A stretch of DNA of 64,000 nucleotides from Giardia muris (Eukaryota; Fornicata; Diplomonadida; Hexamitidae), in contig CM016925.1 of assembly GCA_006247105.1 (NCBI GenBank), positions 1,984,001 to 2,048,000 of the forward strand. The letters are read 5' to 3'. A program made the position numbers and the translations under genes. Each line of letters begins with the position of its first letter. The first letter of the stretch is position 1. This document shows, one piece after another, positions 54,210-63,026 of the stretch. The notes under the pieces are model-generated. The model did no database searches and was not told the DNA's origin. It saw nothing but the letters and a program-made list of their open reading frames with translations.

Positions 54210-55679
54210 CTATAATTTTAGGTTATGATGCGAGACTGATAGGCCCTTCATAGGTGGACAGCTTGGACTGGCATTAGTACTCGAGGTGAGTCTTTGGGAC
54301 ATTCTCATGGGGCTTTGTGACATATTCTGGAAATCTTGAGCTTGTTTCGGGCCAAGTCTATTGTTTCCGATTGTACGGTATCTCAAATCAGTATTATCGG
54401 AACTGGCTCCTGTAAGCGTTTGTTGAGTATCCCGCGTTTGCCAGGAATACGGCCTAGCGTCCATTCCAATCCGCATACTTCCAGTCAATGCCTTGGTGTC
54501 CTGGGACTTGTGCGTAAACGAACTCATCGCTGATATTGGGCGAGCTGCTGGTGAACGACTGATTAGGACTGAGGGGCTGCTATTGGCATTAGAGGTTGCA
54601 TACATAGCCTCTGTAGAAGGGGTCATAGGCCCTTGTGATTGTAACGTTGGTGGGTTTTGCTGGTTATAGATGGGTTGAGAGGATTGCACCCTCAAGGTTT
54701 GTGCTGGAAGCGTTTGCCCTTGCATTTGGGAGCTTTGCATTTGTGGTTGTGGTACAATTACCCGAGGCTGTGTTTGAAGTTGATGTTGAGTGAATTGAGT
54801 TTGTACTGGGAGTTGAGATTGGGGCATTGGTAATTTCGGCTGCTCACCAAGCTCTATTGCATATTGACGTAAAGGGTTCATGCTCAAAAGCTGTTGAGGC
54901 ATCATCCTTTGATTGGGATCGGTTGCAAGCATTGAGGAGATGATGTCCTGCAAGCTCTTACTGTAGCCAGTTAAAGGGAGAGGAGACCCACGATTACACA
55001 TCCTATCTTGAGTACAAGGCGTTGAACCCCAATGCATTGTACGCTGAGTGCAAAGCTCATAGATGACTGCACCTAATGCCCAAACGTCCGAGGTTGGTGC
55101 CATTGACTGAGAGAGTGTATATTCCGGTGGCATGCAACAACGTGGTGGAAACCCTCTTCCTGAGTGTCGTGACATACGGAAGGTATTAAGATGAAGATTT
55201 CCTTTAAGATCCAGGTAGAAATCCGAGAGACGAAGCATTTTAAGCCTATAGGGGGTGATATGCCCAGACGTATTAGTGGTTTTCTGACCATGTAAGTAAG
55301 AAAGGACTTGAAGCGCCTGGATGAGGATCCTCCAAACCACAGCTTCGGGAATCGGACGCCCTGACTCTCTTCGTCCTTGAAGGATATGCTCGAGGGTTGA
55401 AGGCTGATAGTAATCCATCAGTAGATAATAGGTAGCCTTTGCGTCGTCATGACTGATATGATGATATTGGACCATATGTGGATGACTACAACCAAAGGCG
55501 ACGCAAAGCTCCTCCTTGAACGCCTGCTGAAGCGTCGGGGGCATGCGTGCGAGATCGATCTTCTTACAGGCAAACGTGGCACCCGACATGGAATCGCGAC
55601 ACTGATAGACTGTGCTGCACTCCCCTTGCCCTATCACCCCAGTGAAAAAGAACTTGTCTCCAAGTGCTTCCAGTTGCAT
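54210..55679 (-). CDS. NEK-like pseudokinase with Gln-rich tail
   Basis: A 489-residue protein starting at GACGAAAATG. It has a glycine loop (VIGQGECSTVY) and the beta-3 lysine (FACKKID). The catalytic loop has no HRD (SGHITPYRLKMLRLSDFYLD), and the DFG position reads NTF. A PPEY replaces APE (CMPPEYTLS), followed by SDVWALGAVIYELCTQR. It is therefore predicted to be inactive but may still bind nucleotide. The C-terminal 200 residues are low-complexity Gln/Ser/Pro-rich (LPVQTQFTQHQLQTQPR). Such tails occur in several NEK pseudokinases of Giardia. Ends 14 bp from the next gene's stop side. Confidence 0.85.
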   Translation of the reverse strand: MQLEALGDKFFFTGVIGQGECSTVYQCRDSMSGATFACKKIDLARMPPTLQQAFKEELCVAFGCSHPHMVQYHHISHDDAKATYYLLMDYYQPSTLEHILQGRRESGRPIPEAVVWRILIQALQVLSYLHGQKTTNTSGHITPYRLKMLRLSDFYLDLKGNLHLNTFRMSRHSGRGFPPRCCMPPEYTLSQSMAPTSDVWALGAVIYELCTQRTMHWGSTPCTQDRMCNRGSPLPLTGYSKSLQDIISSMLATDPNQRMMPQQLLSMNPLRQYAIELGEQPKLPMPQSQLPVQTQFTQHQLQTQPRVIVPQPQMQSSQMQGQTLPAQTLRVQSSQPIYNQQNPPTLQSQGPMTPSTEAMYATSNANSSPSVLISRSPAARPISAMSSFTHKSQDTKALTGSMRIGMDARPYSWQTRDTQQTLTGASSDNTDLRYRTIGNNRLGPKQAQDFQNMSQSPMRMSQRLTSSTNASPSCPPMKGLSVSHHNLKL

Positions 55680-55693
55680 TTTCGTCGTTTCAC

Positions 55694-57433
55694 TTAGAAG
55701 AAGAAGTCCTCAAAGATACTTCCCGAGGGTAAAAACTCGCGGCATAACGAGATCTCCGGCGCGAGCTCAACAGGGATCGGCAGAAACGGCTCAAGAAGTC
55801 CAAGAAGACGACGTGCGGCCGGGAAGTTCTTACTTGACTGTGGAACCGTCTTTAGAAGCGGAACGGCAAAGACCTTCAGGATGAAGAGCTCGTAAAGGAC
55901 GGATGAGTTGAAGTAGATCTCGCAGCGTGTCTGGTTGGATAGAATCCAACGTTCCTCTCCAGCACGGACGCTAGGCCAGAACTCGAGCGTTTCCTCGGCG
56001 GAGCGGCCACGGAAGACGTAGTCGCGACACATGCGGCGGATTAAGCGGTTATCTACGCTCTCAAACAGACGCAACTCGTCCCAAATCAAACTACCGATCG
56101 GTTGGATGAAGATTCGGCATCTTTGCGACTCCGGGACGGTATTTGTGATACGGTCATTGAGGGCATGAATCCCCTCGATGACGAGGACCCCTTGAGGCGG
56201 AAGACGGATCTTTGGTCCATCTCCGGACTTCTGCTTCGCGAAATCGTAATGAGCGACTGTCACCTCATCTCCTTTTAGAAGGCCTGATAGATCTGCGGCA
56301 ATACGCTCCAAATCGAGCGCCTCAAGGTGTTCGAAGTCCGGCTTGTCGGGTTCTTCCTCAAGGCGTGGCACCTTGTCAGGAGATTGATAATAATCGTCAA
56401 GACTGATACGAATGGGCTCAAAACTACGGGTTCGAAGATGAACGGCAAGACGGTTGCTGAACGTAGTCTTGCTTGATGAGGAGGGTCCTGCAATGAAGAT
56501 GCAGCGGACCCCCTCCGGGATCAATTTCGCGATCTCCGAGATTTGCATCTCGTGACGGAACTCACAGGTGTTGATGAACTCGCGGATATGATTCTTCGAG
56601 GTCACGATCTCGTTGAGAGCTGCAACATTCGGAACGCGGTGCGCTGCGCTCCAATCCTTGTAGGACAGCATAAGAGGGCTCAAGAGCTTCTCCAGCTTCA
56701 GCTTCGGCGGCGGGATCGTCGAGAAGTCATCCGAAAGACGTGCCAGAACCCCCGAGTCATGCAACTCAATAGTCCAAAGAGAGGTTGAAATGATCCCGGT
56801 CGAAGCCGCCAGAGTCGAGATCCATAGCGTCTTGAAGTCCACCCCGAGCTCCTTGCAGGAGACGCACGCCATCGGGACGCGTGGGATGTTCATCGAGCCA
56901 AGCAGGGCATAGGAACCGCGATGATTGATCTCCTTAAGACTTTGCAATGCGTCGGCGTATGAGACGACGTGGCGCGTGATCTTCGCGTTCGCCGCGATAA
57001 GCTTCTGAAGTAAGGTGCGAAGGGCGACGACATCATCTTCCACCAAGGCCATGTCCGTGAACCTAAAGTAGCGGACACCATGAAGGATGTAGCTACACTC
57101 CAGAGCCTGGCCACGGAAGAGGGTAACAGCAGCGGCCTGGAGCACGACAGTAAATGTGTCTCGGAAGATCTGCTGCGCATACGTCCCGCTGAAGGGGATG
57201 GGCTCGAGCGTACTGCTGATGTCTAGACGCTCGTTGAGGCTGAGAATCTCGTTGTTGACAAGCGCCGCAATGGCCTCAATCGAGGAGTCGAACACACGAA
57301 GCGCTTGGCCAACCGTGATCCCGACATCCATCATCGCGCGTTGGCCACCTGGCACGTACGTGATTGTGATCTGGGGCGTCCCAACGCTGTCAAAAACAGA
57401 CTTGTACCCTGCAAGCTCTTCAAGAGACAACAT
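55694..57433 (-). CDS. Uridine kinase-family protein with N-terminal TGS/ThrRS-like domains
   Basis: A 579-residue protein from ATG 57433, one nt after the previous gene's TAA (TAAAATG). N-terminal 60 residues resemble a TGS domain (VGITVGQALRVF; EILSLNERLDISSTLEPIP). A ThrRS-type second domain follows (about 60-220), without an aminoacylation core. The C-terminal P-loop kinase of the phosphoribulokinase/uridine kinase class carries CIFIAGPSSSSKTTFSNRLA (Walker A), ISLDDYYQSPDKVP and LVIEGIHALNDRIT. This TGS-kinase fusion occurs in some bacteria and protists. The substrate is probably a nucleoside, but uncertain because relatives are poorly studied. The frame from ATG 57445 overlaps the upstream gene's end. 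Confidence 0.88.
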   Translation of the reverse strand: MLSLEELAGYKSVFDSVGTPQITITYVPGGQRAMMDVGITVGQALRVFDSSIEAIAALVNNEILSLNERLDISSTLEPIPFSGTYAQQIFRDTFTVVLQAAAVTLFRGQALECSYILHGVRYFRFTDMALVEDDVVALRTLLQKLIAANAKITRHVVSYADALQSLKEINHRGSYALLGSMNIPRVPMACVSCKELGVDFKTLWISTLAASTGIISTSLWTIELHDSGVLARLSDDFSTIPPPKLKLEKLLSPLMLSYKDWSAAHRVPNVAALNEIVTSKNHIREFINTCEFRHEMQISEIAKLIPEGVRCIFIAGPSSSSKTTFSNRLAVHLRTRSFEPIRISLDDYYQSPDKVPRLEEEPDKPDFEHLEALDLERIAADLSGLLKGDEVTVAHYDFAKQKSGDGPKIRLPPQGVLVIEGIHALNDRITNTVPESQRCRIFIQPIGSLIWDELRLFESVDNRLIRRMCRDYVFRGRSAEETLEFWPSVRAGEERWILSNQTRCEIYFNSSVLYELFILKVFAVPLLKTVPQSSKNFPAARRLLGLLEPFLPIPVELAPEISLCREFLPSGSIFEDFFF

Positions 57434-57434
57434 T

Positions 57435-59369
57435 TTATCCGCCATAGTGCTGGCCCCAAAACCCTAACCAGGGGCATTCGACGATGTTGGCATCGAACTT
57501 GAGAAAGTTCCACCCACGAGCGTTCAGAACCAACCCGGGGGTGAAACCGTTATTCCTAAATCTTGGGTTATCAATGATCTCGGTCCATACACTATCAGTA
57601 AGGATAGGAAGCTGGGCTATGACGCGTTCTAACTCGCTATTTGTGACGAAAGTCCCGTAGCGGGCGCTGTAGACGTGGTAGGCCAAGTAACGTAAAAGGT
57701 CATCATTAAACTCATACTCACTAGGATTCTGTATACGTAGCACTCCAACAAGCTCAAGAAAGAGTAGGAAGACGGGGCACTCAACCCCTTTCTTGAGAGT
57801 GTCGATCGACAAGCCAGTTCGGGCGGCAAATCTATGTCCAAAGCTACACCATTCCTTCTCTATTAATACACAAAACCCACGAACCGTCCTATAATATGGA
57901 TCAAGGAGGAGCATCGCGAGACTCACTGCCAACGTCGTCCGATCCCATCCATCCATGCAATGAACGAGGACTACACTACCTTGTGTGACAACCTCACATG
58001 CGGAAAGAACCGCAGACAAGATTCCTCGATATACCTCAGGCAACTGTCGACTAGGCCTAGTTGCAAGGCGAATTGGCCATTGAGGAGAGGTGGATAATCC
58101 ATCCTTGATGTTCGTTGTTGAAGCAATGGTACTCTTTTCAACTATAGGAGTATCTCCTGTGTCGACAAGAGGAAGAATATCAGATGGTAAGATGAAAGGA
58201 TCTGGAGACAACGCACCCTCTCCTGCAAGCGATCGTAAGGTAAATACATCCTGAGATAAGTCATGAGCGCGTAAATCGGCAAGAAAGCGTGATGCGACAG
58301 CCTGACATGATGGGACATCGAAGTGGCTGATGCGAGCAAAGGGATACGCCTCAGTCCCTCCGCCTCCAAGCTGGTGGAGCTGCACACTTGAGCGTGGGCG
58401 CATATCAATGACATAGATTAAGGAGTTCTCCTCATTAGAATAATGCTTTGCAATATATCTAAGATACTCACAATCTATGGAAGACCCGTCCCGTAAGCTT
58501 TGAAGAGGTTGTGATGAGCGTAACAAAGCTCCTGTTTTGTTACACCATGAAAGAACAGGGATACGGCCCTGTGCACGGGTTCGAGAGAGGGAAAACAGTC
58601 GTGCATCATCTCTCGCATACTCTTTAGGAAGGGCAAGCATTGACGGATATGTAGGGCATATCTCGTATGACATATTTGCAAGTGAGAGCTCCCAGAACGA
58701 GTCTTCATTAATGACATTCGTATTAGATAAACAATCGAAAAGATGAGGCATTCCAGCCGCAAAGGTGTAAGAGGGCTCATCATCCTTGGTCTTTAAACCA
58801 AAAGAGGACCCATATTCTCTAACAGTATCGTTAGGGATCGGACGATAAACATCTTGTGTAGTGATAACTGGAATCTTCACACCCATCCGTTTATACTCAG
58901 TAATAGGGTTGAAGATAGTCCAACCATTAGGTCCAGATACAACATTGAAGGCTAAAGGCGGCTGATTCTGTCGAAGTGAAGAACGCATTGCCCTACTGCT
59001 CGATAGCCGCTCCCAAAAGGCGACTGGAGCCGAAAAGACGAGCTCGAGTGGTATGATAAGATAAATTTGCCCTCGGCTTGTCCGTCGATTTCGAGGACAT
59101 GAAACTTCAACGATTGAGAGAATCGGTACGGATCCGAAGACGACGCCCTTATCACTCCCGAACAAGCGTAAGAGTAATAGCCGATAATTCGTTAGGATAA
59201 CTCTAACCAATGTAGTTGTGGTGATGGGTAGACAGGCATTCGACGGCGGAAGAGGGGTTCCAGGTGCATATTCGCTCGGATCTAGCCAGAGAATACCCTC
59301 GGTACAGCTTGGGATAAGGATCTCTGTATCAAACGGACCATAAGTGATGAATTCTCCATGTAATAGCAT
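57435..59369 (-). CDS. Myotubularin-family phosphoinositide 3-phosphatase
   Basis: A 644-residue protein. I start at ATG 59369 (leader GGAAGCAAA); ATG 59396 would add nine residues. N-terminal PH-GRAM-like domain: RVILTNYRLLLLRLFGSD. The phosphatase domain includes NPITEYKRMGV and RIPVLSWCNKTGALLRSSQPL. The active-site loop VHCMDGWDRTT (about residue 470) keeps the Cys and Arg of the CX5R signature, so it is predicted to be active on PI3P or PI(3,5)P2. The family usually has Ser in place of the Met. No FYVE or coiled-coil tail is seen. It should act on endosomal-type membranes. 1 nt separates it from the downstream kinase gene. Confidence 0.95.
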   Translation of the reverse strand: MLLHGEFITYGPFDTEILIPSCTEGILWLDPSEYAPGTPLPPSNACLPITTTTLVRVILTNYRLLLLRLFGSDKGVVFGSVPILSIVEVSCPRNRRTSRGQIYLIIPLELVFSAPVAFWERLSSSRAMRSSLRQNQPPLAFNVVSGPNGWTIFNPITEYKRMGVKIPVITTQDVYRPIPNDTVREYGSSFGLKTKDDEPSYTFAAGMPHLFDCLSNTNVINEDSFWELSLANMSYEICPTYPSMLALPKEYARDDARLFSLSRTRAQGRIPVLSWCNKTGALLRSSQPLQSLRDGSSIDCEYLRYIAKHYSNEENSLIYVIDMRPRSSVQLHQLGGGGTEAYPFARISHFDVPSCQAVASRFLADLRAHDLSQDVFTLRSLAGEGALSPDPFILPSDILPLVDTGDTPIVEKSTIASTTNIKDGLSTSPQWPIRLATRPSRQLPEVYRGILSAVLSACEVVTQGSVVLVHCMDGWDRTTLAVSLAMLLLDPYYRTVRGFCVLIEKEWCSFGHRFAARTGLSIDTLKKGVECPVFLLFLELVGVLRIQNPSEYEFNDDLLRYLAYHVYSARYGTFVTNSELERVIAQLPILTDSVWTEIIDNPRFRNNGFTPGLVLNARGWNFLKFDANIVECPWLGFWGQHYGG

Positions 59370-59428
59370 TTTGCTTCCGAAAAGCTTACCATTCAAGAGA
59401 TAGAGTTAAAGAGATAAGTCTTATAGCC

Positions 59429-60190
59429 CTAGAGGCTATCAAGGCCATAAAGCGCGTGTGAAAAGGATGCGGGCGGGAACCCATGCTTCTGGGTAAGTTC
59501 GTGAAAGGCTCTGAGTGTCGTGTACGCATCACTACCAGCTTGGTGATGCATCCCAACCCATCCAACACCCAATTCAGAAGCCAACCCTGCTAAGGAACCA
59601 TGCCATGAGTAACAAGTTTTCAAGTCATAGATAGGTCCTGGAAGAAGTTGATGTAGACTTTCATGAAACTCGACGGCACTTTGTGGAAGAGTGGTGGAGA
59701 GTAGGGCACGTACTACATATGCAAAGTCGTAGGACCCATGAAAGCAGATGCAGATAACATTCTGTTGTTGACAAAGCCCACTTGCAAGGAACTCAGCGGA
59801 AAAGAGCTTGGGATCGATCCCATCTGTTCGATGGCGTGCAAAGTCAAGTCCGTTCTCCTCAAGAAGCGCAATGGCCGAACTAGTTGACAGATCTGTCTTC
59901 AAGTCAAACTGAAGGTTAAATTGCCATCCTGCAAATGGTTCAGGCATTCGACCAGTATGATCAGAAATGGATATGCCAAACTGAATCAGCTTCGTGGCGT
60001 CAACGCTGGCTTTGATACGTGCATAGGCTGCCTCATTTGAAGCATATCTGTGCCCAGAACTCGATAATTCCTGATCCTCGAAAAAACCCGGGAACTCTGT
60101 ATCAATAGCCACAATAGGATAACGCGGAAGGAGCTCTGTAATTGTTCGGAACGCTTTGCTTAGCCCTGAAGTATACACATCCAGAATCAT
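59429..60190 (-). CDS. CAF1: CAF1/POP2-type mRNA deadenylase
   Basis: A 253-residue protein starting at GCTGCTAAAAATG. It is a DEDD-family 3' exonuclease that removes poly(A) in the CCR4-NOT complex. Active-site acids are visible: VAIDTEFPGFF (D30, E32), CFHGSYDFAYVVRAL (D in the second box), and MHHQAGSDAYTT with the His and last Asp. The family's IKASVDATKLIQFGISISD stretch is present. The length is typical. The frame extends upstream to ATG 60289, but this would add a hydrophobic, family-foreign start without an A-rich leader. Ends 59 bp from the myotubularin start. Confidence 0.95.
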   Translation of the reverse strand: MILDVYTSGLSKAFRTITELLPRYPIVAIDTEFPGFFEDQELSSSGHRYASNEAAYARIKASVDATKLIQFGISISDHTGRMPEPFAGWQFNLQFDLKTDLSTSSAIALLEENGLDFARHRTDGIDPKLFSAEFLASGLCQQQNVICICFHGSYDFAYVVRALLSTTLPQSAVEFHESLHQLLPGPIYDLKTCYSWHGSLAGLASELGVGWVGMHHQAGSDAYTTLRAFHELTQKHGFPPASFSHALYGLDSL

Positions 60191-60367
60191 TTTTAGCAGC
60201 TTATAAACCTTAGTTCCGACTCTCTTCAATGGTGATACAAATCCCTCAATAAAGTTAGTGAAGATATTTGTTCTGACCACTACACACATTCACAGACTCA
60301 ATACTGGCCTATAATTGTTATACCTCCTCTCAAAGTATATATCTAGGCAACTTCCATCTTTCTGCAA
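60191..60367. promoter_or_regulatory. 177-bp divergent intergenic region
   Basis: AT-rich spacer between CAF1 (minus) and the ASNSD1-like gene (plus). Contains CAAAGTATATATCTAGG and ends CTTTCTGCAA before ATG 60368. Nothing else recognised. Confidence 0.4.
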
Positions 60368-61630
60368 ATGCTCATCGTCCCAGGTCCCGAGAATACCCTC
60401 AATCTCGGTGGGGATGCATCAAGCCTTCTGACGGATGGAAGGACGGTCCTCTATGCCGCCCCAGTCTCTCTCGATGAACCTGAGGTCGAGAAGACGATTC
60501 TTGCATTACTTGCAGACGAACCCACATCTGTCCCCGCCCCCTTCTACTTCCTTGTTCTTGAGAAGGATAGGAGTGCCGTAACCCTTGTAACAGACTTGCA
60601 CGGCGAGTCCGCACTGGTCTACTCGTCTGGGGGCATTGACACTCGAGATTCGACACTAGCCTCTTGTTATGACTCTGAGTATCTTTCAGACCTCACAACA
60701 GGAATGTCTGATTGCTCTGGCAAACGCCTCCAGTTCATCGCTCCCGGACGAAGTGTATTCCGATGCGTCGAAGGCCAAGTCGTCCTCACAGAGCACAAGC
60801 CACCCGTCCTCGTTCCTCTCATGAGCAGTGACCCCGAACCAGCTGTCATGCTCATCGCATCACTAGAGAATGCACTCCTGCTCGAACTTAGAGGAGCTTC
60901 TCAAGTGGCAGTTCTCCTCTCAGGCGGGGTCGACTCGGCACTCATCGGATATGCCCTCCTTGGTCTCGTTCATCGGGGCGCACTTCCTGAGCTTTCTGTG
61001 ACGCTTGCAAACGTCTCCTTCGGGGCTGAGAGTCCAGACCGCACAGCATTCGAGACGCTCCGGGCTGACGCAGAACCCAGACTTGGTGGGAGCTGGGTTT
61101 CCATAGACGTCAGCTCTGATGAGTTTCTGGCTGCACTCCCACGAGTAGCCCGTGCAACCTGGCCGTGCTCCTCAACAGTCATGGCCATGAACCTCGCGTC
61201 CGTCTGGTACCACGCGATTCGTGGAGCGAACTCCCCCATCGTGCTCAGTGGGCTCGGCCCAGACGAGTACTGTGGAGCGTATGCACGTGCTCGAGCGAGT
61301 ACCGCCTGGAAGGATGCCATCCGAGCGGCACGGGCAGGACTCTTCGAGAGAAACATCCGGCGGGATGCGGGAGTCGCAGCAGCCCTCGGAGTCTGGCTTC
61401 GCTATCCACTTCTCACGTACTCTGTTGCATCCCTCTTTGCAGGACTCCTCGAGACAGATCCAGCACAACTCCAGGACAAGCGTGTCGTTAGAGACGCCGC
61501 CCGGCTGATGGGCGTCCCTGAATCCATTGCCGCTCGACCGAAGCGCGCCGCACAGTTCGGCTCTGGCTGTGCGCGGATCCTCAGAGGAGACGGATACGAG
61601 CTCGTGGCGCCCGCACTTCTTCGGGAGTAA
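60368..61630 (+). CDS. ASNSD1-like asparagine synthetase-domain protein
   Basis: A 420-residue protein. The N-terminal part resembles the glutamine amidotransferase half but lacks Cys at position 2 (MLIVPG), so it cannot use glutamine. The synthetase half has a PP-loop ATP site (VAVLLSGGVDSALIGY, about residues 180-195), LSGLGPDEYCGAYAR and a C-terminal RPKRAAQFGSGCARI. The last two blocks match ASNSD1 rather than classical ASNS. The biochemical role of ASNSD1 is unclear. The final 229 nt overlap the convergent gene at 61402-62133. Third codon positions are GC-rich. Confidence 0.88.
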   Translation: MLIVPGPENTLNLGGDASSLLTDGRTVLYAAPVSLDEPEVEKTILALLADEPTSVPAPFYFLVLEKDRSAVTLVTDLHGESALVYSSGGIDTRDSTLASCYDSEYLSDLTTGMSDCSGKRLQFIAPGRSVFRCVEGQVVLTEHKPPVLVPLMSSDPEPAVMLIASLENALLLELRGASQVAVLLSGGVDSALIGYALLGLVHRGALPELSVTLANVSFGAESPDRTAFETLRADAEPRLGGSWVSIDVSSDEFLAALPRVARATWPCSSTVMAMNLASVWYHAIRGANSPIVLSGLGPDEYCGAYARARASTAWKDAIRAARAGLFERNIRRDAGVAAALGVWLRYPLLTYSVASLFAGLLETDPAQLQDKRVVRDAARLMGVPESIAARPKRAAQFGSGCARILRGDGYELVAPALLRE

Positions 61631-62133
61631 ACAAGGCGTTTACGAAGCCCCAGTTCGAGGGCGACGCGAGCAAGCGCAGGGCTGAGAGCAGGACTGGGGG
61701 CTGCAGGACCACCGTGAAGCATCTCGAGGTACACCTGATCCCGCGGGGTATACGTCCGTCCCGCGGAGGTTGCCTCGTACGAGAAGACGACAGGAGGCGC
61801 GACCTCCGAAGTGGAGGGCTGGCCCGTCTCAGGAGCGTTCAGCAGAAGCCGCCGGATGACGGCCGCAGCCTCCTGAAGACAGCGCTCGGTCCGGGCAGAC
61901 GCCTCCCGGGGCTCTGTTCCTCCGTCCGAGGAGCTCCCATGCTCATGAGGCACCTGGTCGGGCTCCCCACGAGGAACGAGACGCGTCCGAACGGGATCCG
62001 TGCTGTCAATGTGAAGCACGGCAACAGGATACTCCAGAAGCTCAGGAGGAATGGGACCTTGGCCAGCGGGGGCGAAGAGGGTGAGACCGGAGTCCGTTCG
62101 CTGGAGCGGAAGATAGAAGCCCGGAGAGGCCAT
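61402..62133 (-). CDS. Hypothetical protein overlapping ASNSD1-like 3' end
   Basis: A 243-residue frame from ATG 62133. Residues 1-165 look protein-like (ASPGFYLPLQRTDSGLTLF; LEYPVAVLHIDSTDPVRTRL; RDQVYLEMLHG; ALARVALELGLRKRLVYSRR), and the rest is antisense to the ASNSD1-like gene. There is no earlier stop in frame. No known motif. Since the plus strand has no convincing gene at 61640-62130, this frame is the best candidate. Confidence 0.55.
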   Translation of the reverse strand: MASPGFYLPLQRTDSGLTLFAPAGQGPIPPELLEYPVAVLHIDSTDPVRTRLVPRGEPDQVPHEHGSSSDGGTEPREASARTERCLQEAAAVIRRLLLNAPETGQPSTSEVAPPVVFSYEATSAGRTYTPRDQVYLEMLHGGPAAPSPALSPALARVALELGLRKRLVYSRRSAGATSSYPSPLRIRAQPEPNCAARFGRAAMDSGTPISRAASLTTRLSWSCAGSVSRSPAKRDATEYVRSG

Positions 62134-62251
62134 TTAGTGAAGGTTCAGCAATCGACTTGCATCCTCAGAAGTCAGTCCGCCCGTCGAGCATCCTCATTGC
62201 TTTTTTGGGGAGGGGCCGGTCGCGGTAAAGTCGGAAGGGACAAAAGAAAAG
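62134..62251. promoter_or_regulatory. 118-bp divergent region upstream of the CenH3-like gene
   Basis: It contains CTTTTTTGGGGAGGGG and ends GGGACAAAAGAAAAG before ATG 62252, an A-rich leader. I see no clear match to the histone promoter element reported in Giardia. Confidence 0.4.
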
Positions 62252-62737
62252 ATGGCACGCCTCAAGAGCACAGCGATCGATCGGATGAAGTCCGGAACCC
62301 CGCCTCCTGCGCGGAAGACGACAAAGGCTCCTCGAAAGACAATCCTCTCCAAGAAGACCGTTGCTCGCAAGGCCCTTGACGGAAAGCACCGCGAGGGTCG
62401 CTCCTCGTCACGCCGAGCCCGGCCTGGCGCCGTGGCCGCACGTGAGGTTGCCGCCCAGCAGAAGCGTACTGACAACGTAATCCCCTTGGCACCCTTCTCG
62501 CACCTCGTTCGCGAAATCACCGCTGCAACCGGGGCAACCGACATCCGCTTCCAGAGCACGGCAATCCAGGCCCTTCAGAACGCTGCGGAGAGCACCCTCA
62601 TCCAGATCCTCGGGGATTGTCAGACTCTTGCGAACCATGCAAATCGCGTCACCGTCATGGACAAGGACCTCCGCGTCTTCCTCAGAGTTGTTCGCCCGTC
62701 CTGGTACCGTGAATCCGCATACCGAAGTCTAGTGTAA
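62252..62737 (+). CDS. cenH3: Centromeric histone H3 variant (CenH3-like)
   Basis: A 161-residue histone-fold protein. The N-terminal 55 residues are basic but do not have the H3 ARTKQTARKS tail. The fold has VPLAPF-like alpha-N (AREVAAQQKRTDNVIPLAPF), SHLVREI, then a loop 1 (TAATGATD) one residue longer than canonical H3's, RFQSTAIQALQNAAESTLI and HANRVTVMDKDL in place of HAKRVTIMPKDI. A divergent tail, longer loop 1 and a C-terminal extension (RPSWYRESAYRSLV) are the usual CenH3 marks. It would mark centromeres. Giardia also has other H3 variants; a second divergent H3 is the alternative. Confidence 0.85.
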   Translation: MARLKSTAIDRMKSGTPPPARKTTKAPRKTILSKKTVARKALDGKHREGRSSSRRARPGAVAAREVAAQQKRTDNVIPLAPFSHLVREITAATGATDIRFQSTAIQALQNAAESTLIQILGDCQTLANHANRVTVMDKDLRVFLRVVRPSWYRESAYRSLV

Positions 62738-63026
62738 ACGGTGTATCGAGGTGTCCATCTTGGGACCGCAGGATCCTGCTGGGTGAGGAGAAGACCGTCC
62801 TCCAACAGAGCCCTCACGTTCTGGTGTGGTCTGGGACCATCTACAGGCCAATGGCAGACTTCACTCGCCTGTAGAACTGGAGGCGGTCGGAGTAGCCAGG
62901 AGCACACGGGGATCTATCCAGAGGACACCCTGGGAAGTAGAGGAGAAGGGGAGCGTCCCGAAGCGGTGGGGATCAAGCTCTTCGTGCAGGTTCCGGATTT
63001 ATACTCTGACCCATTCGGGCACAGGA
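62738..63026. other. 289-bp gap between convergent genes
   Basis: It lies between the 3' ends of the CenH3-like gene and the right-edge gene. Short frames exist on both strands but neither has an A-rich leader or protein-like sequence. Nothing else recognised. Confidence 0.3.

Noticed and set aside
61714..62379. Plus-strand frame of 221 codons
   Set aside because: It is very Arg-rich and antisense to the frame at 61402-62133; it also runs into the CenH3 start in another frame.
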